Assembly: GCA_017523605.1 (NCBI GenBank)
Contig: JAFWVZ010000076.1
Span: 1-14,266 of the forward strand
Length of the DNA stretch: 14,266 nt
Direction: 5' to 3'
Source of the DNA: Bacillota bacterium
GTDB taxonomy: Bacteria > Bacillota > Clostridia > Peptostreptococcales > Anaerovoracaceae
Part shown: piece by piece, positions 12,998 through 14,266 of the stretch
Layout of the letters: the number at the start of each line of letters is the position of its first letter
Position numbering within the stretch: position 1 is the stretch's first letter
Notes under the pieces: generated by a model
Database searches by the model: none
What the model saw: only the letters and a program-made list of their open reading frames with translations
Told to the model about the DNA's origin: nothing
Made by a program: the position numbers and the translations under genes

Positions 12998-14119
12998 ATG
13001 TCAAGGAAAAGCTGTATAGCGATGCTTCTGGCGGGCGGCCAGGGAACAAGGCTCGGAGCTCTTACCGACAACATCGCAAAGCCCGCAGTATCGTTCGGAG
13101 GGAAATACCGCATCATCGATTTTTCCCTGTCGAACTGCATCAACTCGGGAATAGATACCGTAGGAATACTGGTGCAGTACAGGCCCGGAACTCTTAACCG
13201 CTATCTGGGCAACGGCGAAGCCTGGGACCTTGACGTTTCGGGCGGCGGAGTACACGTGCTGTCTCCCTACGCTACTCAGAAGGGCGGCGCGTGGTACGAA
13301 GGCACCGCGGACGCCATATACCACAACATCAACTTCATAGATCTCTACGATCCGGAGAACGTGCTGATCCTTTCCGGCGACCACATATACAAGATGGACT
13401 ACGCCAAGATGCTGGAGGCTCACAAGAAGAACAATGCAGACCTTACGGTATCCGTAATGGAAGTGCCCTGGGAAGAGGCCAGCCGCTTCGGAATAATGAC
13501 TCTGGACGCGGAAGACCGCATCGTAAAGTTCTCCGAAAAGCCCAAGGAACCGGACAGCAACATGGCTTCCATGGGTATCTACATCTTCTCCTGGGACGTT
13601 CTTAAGAGCGCGCTCGTGGACGACCATCTGGACGAAAAGTCGGAGAAGGACTTCGGAAAGAACATCATCCCCAAGCTCCTGGAGGCAGGCAAGAGACTGT
13701 TCGCTTACCACTTCGACGGCTACTGGAAAGACGTAGGTACCATAGACAGCTACTACAATTCCCAGATGGAGCTTCTGGAAAAGGACGCGCCGCTCAACAT
13801 CTTCGAGCACAAGATGCGCATATTCTCCAACTCCAACAACAGCCCGTCCAGTTTCATAGGCCCCAACGCCGTCCTTAAGGACAGCCTGGTCTGCAACGGA
13901 TGCGGAGTGTTCGGAACGCTGGAGCACTCGATACTGGGCGTGGACGCCGTAGTGCGCGACGGCAGCGTAATAAAGGATTCCATAATCCTGCCGGGAGTTC
14001 GCATAGGCGATAACTGCCGCATAACAAAGGCAATAATCAACGAAGGCGTCGAGATACCGGACGGCAGCGTGATAGGCAGCGAAGACGGCGATATAACCGT
14101 AGTCGGCAAGAGCCTTTGA
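12998..14119 (+). CDS. glgC: Glucose-1-phosphate adenylyltransferase, catalytic subunit
   Basis: It makes ADP-glucose and pyrophosphate from ATP and glucose-1-phosphate, the committed step of bacterial glycogen synthesis. The 373-aa product is near the 380-390 aa of Bacillus GlgC and shorter than E. coli GlgC (431 aa). The nucleotidyltransferase domain shows AGGQGTRL (12-19), K28-P-A, WYEGTADA (99-106), SGDHIYKMDY with D128 (matching the catalytic Asp of E. coli GlgC), SEKP (179-182, glucose-1-phosphate Lys) and WKDVGT (243-248). A C-terminal hexapeptide-like beta-helix follows (for example IGDNCRITKAIINEGVEIPDG). The next gene is a GlgD homologue, suggesting a GlgC/GlgD heteromer as in Bacillus relatives. 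In such pairs GlgD modifies activity and GlgC does the catalysis. Confidence 0.97.
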   Translation: MSRKSCIAMLLAGGQGTRLGALTDNIAKPAVSFGGKYRIIDFSLSNCINSGIDTVGILVQYRPGTLNRYLGNGEAWDLDVSGGGVHVLSPYATQKGGAWYEGTADAIYHNINFIDLYDPENVLILSGDHIYKMDYAKMLEAHKKNNADLTVSVMEVPWEEASRFGIMTLDAEDRIVKFSEKPKEPDSNMASMGIYIFSWDVLKSALVDDHLDEKSEKDFGKNIIPKLLEAGKRLFAYHFDGYWKDVGTIDSYYNSQMELLEKDAPLNIFEHKMRIFSNSNNSPSSFIGPNAVLKDSLVCNGCGVFGTLEHSILGVDAVVRDGSVIKDSIILPGVRIGDNCRITKAIINEGVEIPDGSVIGSEDGDITVVGKSL

Positions 14120-14134
14120 TCGGGGGGTGCAACG

Positions 14135-14266
14135 ATGAAAAACGTATTCGGAATAATATTCGCAAACTACAACGCCGAAGGATTCGGCGAACTGCTGCAC
14201 AGAAGGACCATAGCCTCCCTGCCCTTCGCGGGAAGATACAGGCTGATAGACTTCCCCATGTCCAAC
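14135..14266 (+). CDS. glgD: GlgD, second subunit of glucose-1-phosphate adenylyltransferase (N-terminal part)
   Basis: The first 44 codons are visible; the rest lies beyond the right edge. The protein begins MKNVFGIIFANYNAEGFGEL and continues through LHRRTIASLPFAGRYRLIDF, which aligns with GGKYRIIDFSLSN of GlgC. The GGxGTRL nucleotide loop of GlgC is absent and is replaced by ANYNAEGFGELL. Loss of this loop is the hallmark of the GlgD subunit, which is catalytically weak or inactive alone. The start lies 15 nt after glgC and is preceded by a G-rich GGGGGGTG site, 5 nt away, less canonical than the sites of its neighbours. Confidence 0.88.
   Translation, partial: MKNVFGIIFANYNAEGFGELLHRRTIASLPFAGRYRLIDFPMSN

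Overview
The window is a stretch of bacterial chromosome, most likely from a member of the Bacillota, class Clostridia-like. The case rests on a GlgC/GlgD pair, a PgcA-type phosphoglucomutase, a short-form Pgi and strong AGGAG-type ribosome binding sites. The coding DNA is GC-rich yet uses ATA for Ile and AGA/AGG for Arg very freely. I cannot place it below class from the sequence alone. There are nine protein genes, two of them cut by the window edges. No phage, transposase or tRNA/rRNA gene is visible.

Left part, minus strand, reading right to left from about 5.3 kb. rdgB (nucleotide-pool sanitation) is followed after 18 bp by a penicillin-binding-protein-5-type D-Ala-D-Ala carboxypeptidase. 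Next comes a 223-bp spacer, then uvrC (nucleotide excision repair). After an unusual 685-bp spacer comes the start of a membrane-anchored alpha/beta hydrolase, cut by the left edge. That spacer holds 16 contiguous copies of a 16-bp unit in which a TGACA pentamer alternates between strands. It is followed by a looser field of ACTGACA/TGTCAGT motifs reaching into the 3' end of uvrC.

Right part, plus strand, from 5.36 kb: pgi, pgm (pgcA type), glgB, glgP, glgC and the start of glgD. Together these interconvert fructose-6-P, glucose-6-P and glucose-1-P, make ADP-glucose, and branch and phosphorolyse glycogen. Glycogen synthase (glgA) is not in the window and would be expected beyond the right edge. 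The last four genes are tightly coupled, with a 1-nt overlap at glgB/glgP, a 9-nt gap at glgP/glgC and a 15-nt gap at glgC/glgD. The two halves diverge from a short AT-rich region at about 5.27-5.36 kb with overlapping divergent promoter candidates.

The most interesting signal is a pair of related, structured intergenic elements in the same orientation. One (about 3132-3322) lies between the carboxypeptidase gene and uvrC, the other (about 6659-6843) between pgi and pgm. They share a 21-nt identical core. When folded by hand both give the same long rod: a long outer stem, three inner stems, the same 3-nt and 2-nt bulges, a 4x8 internal loop and a UAGGU terminal loop. The outer stems have largely different sequences but both remain paired, and inner stems also show compensatory changes. 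This points to a structured RNA, or an RNA-like mobile repeat, that I do not recognise.
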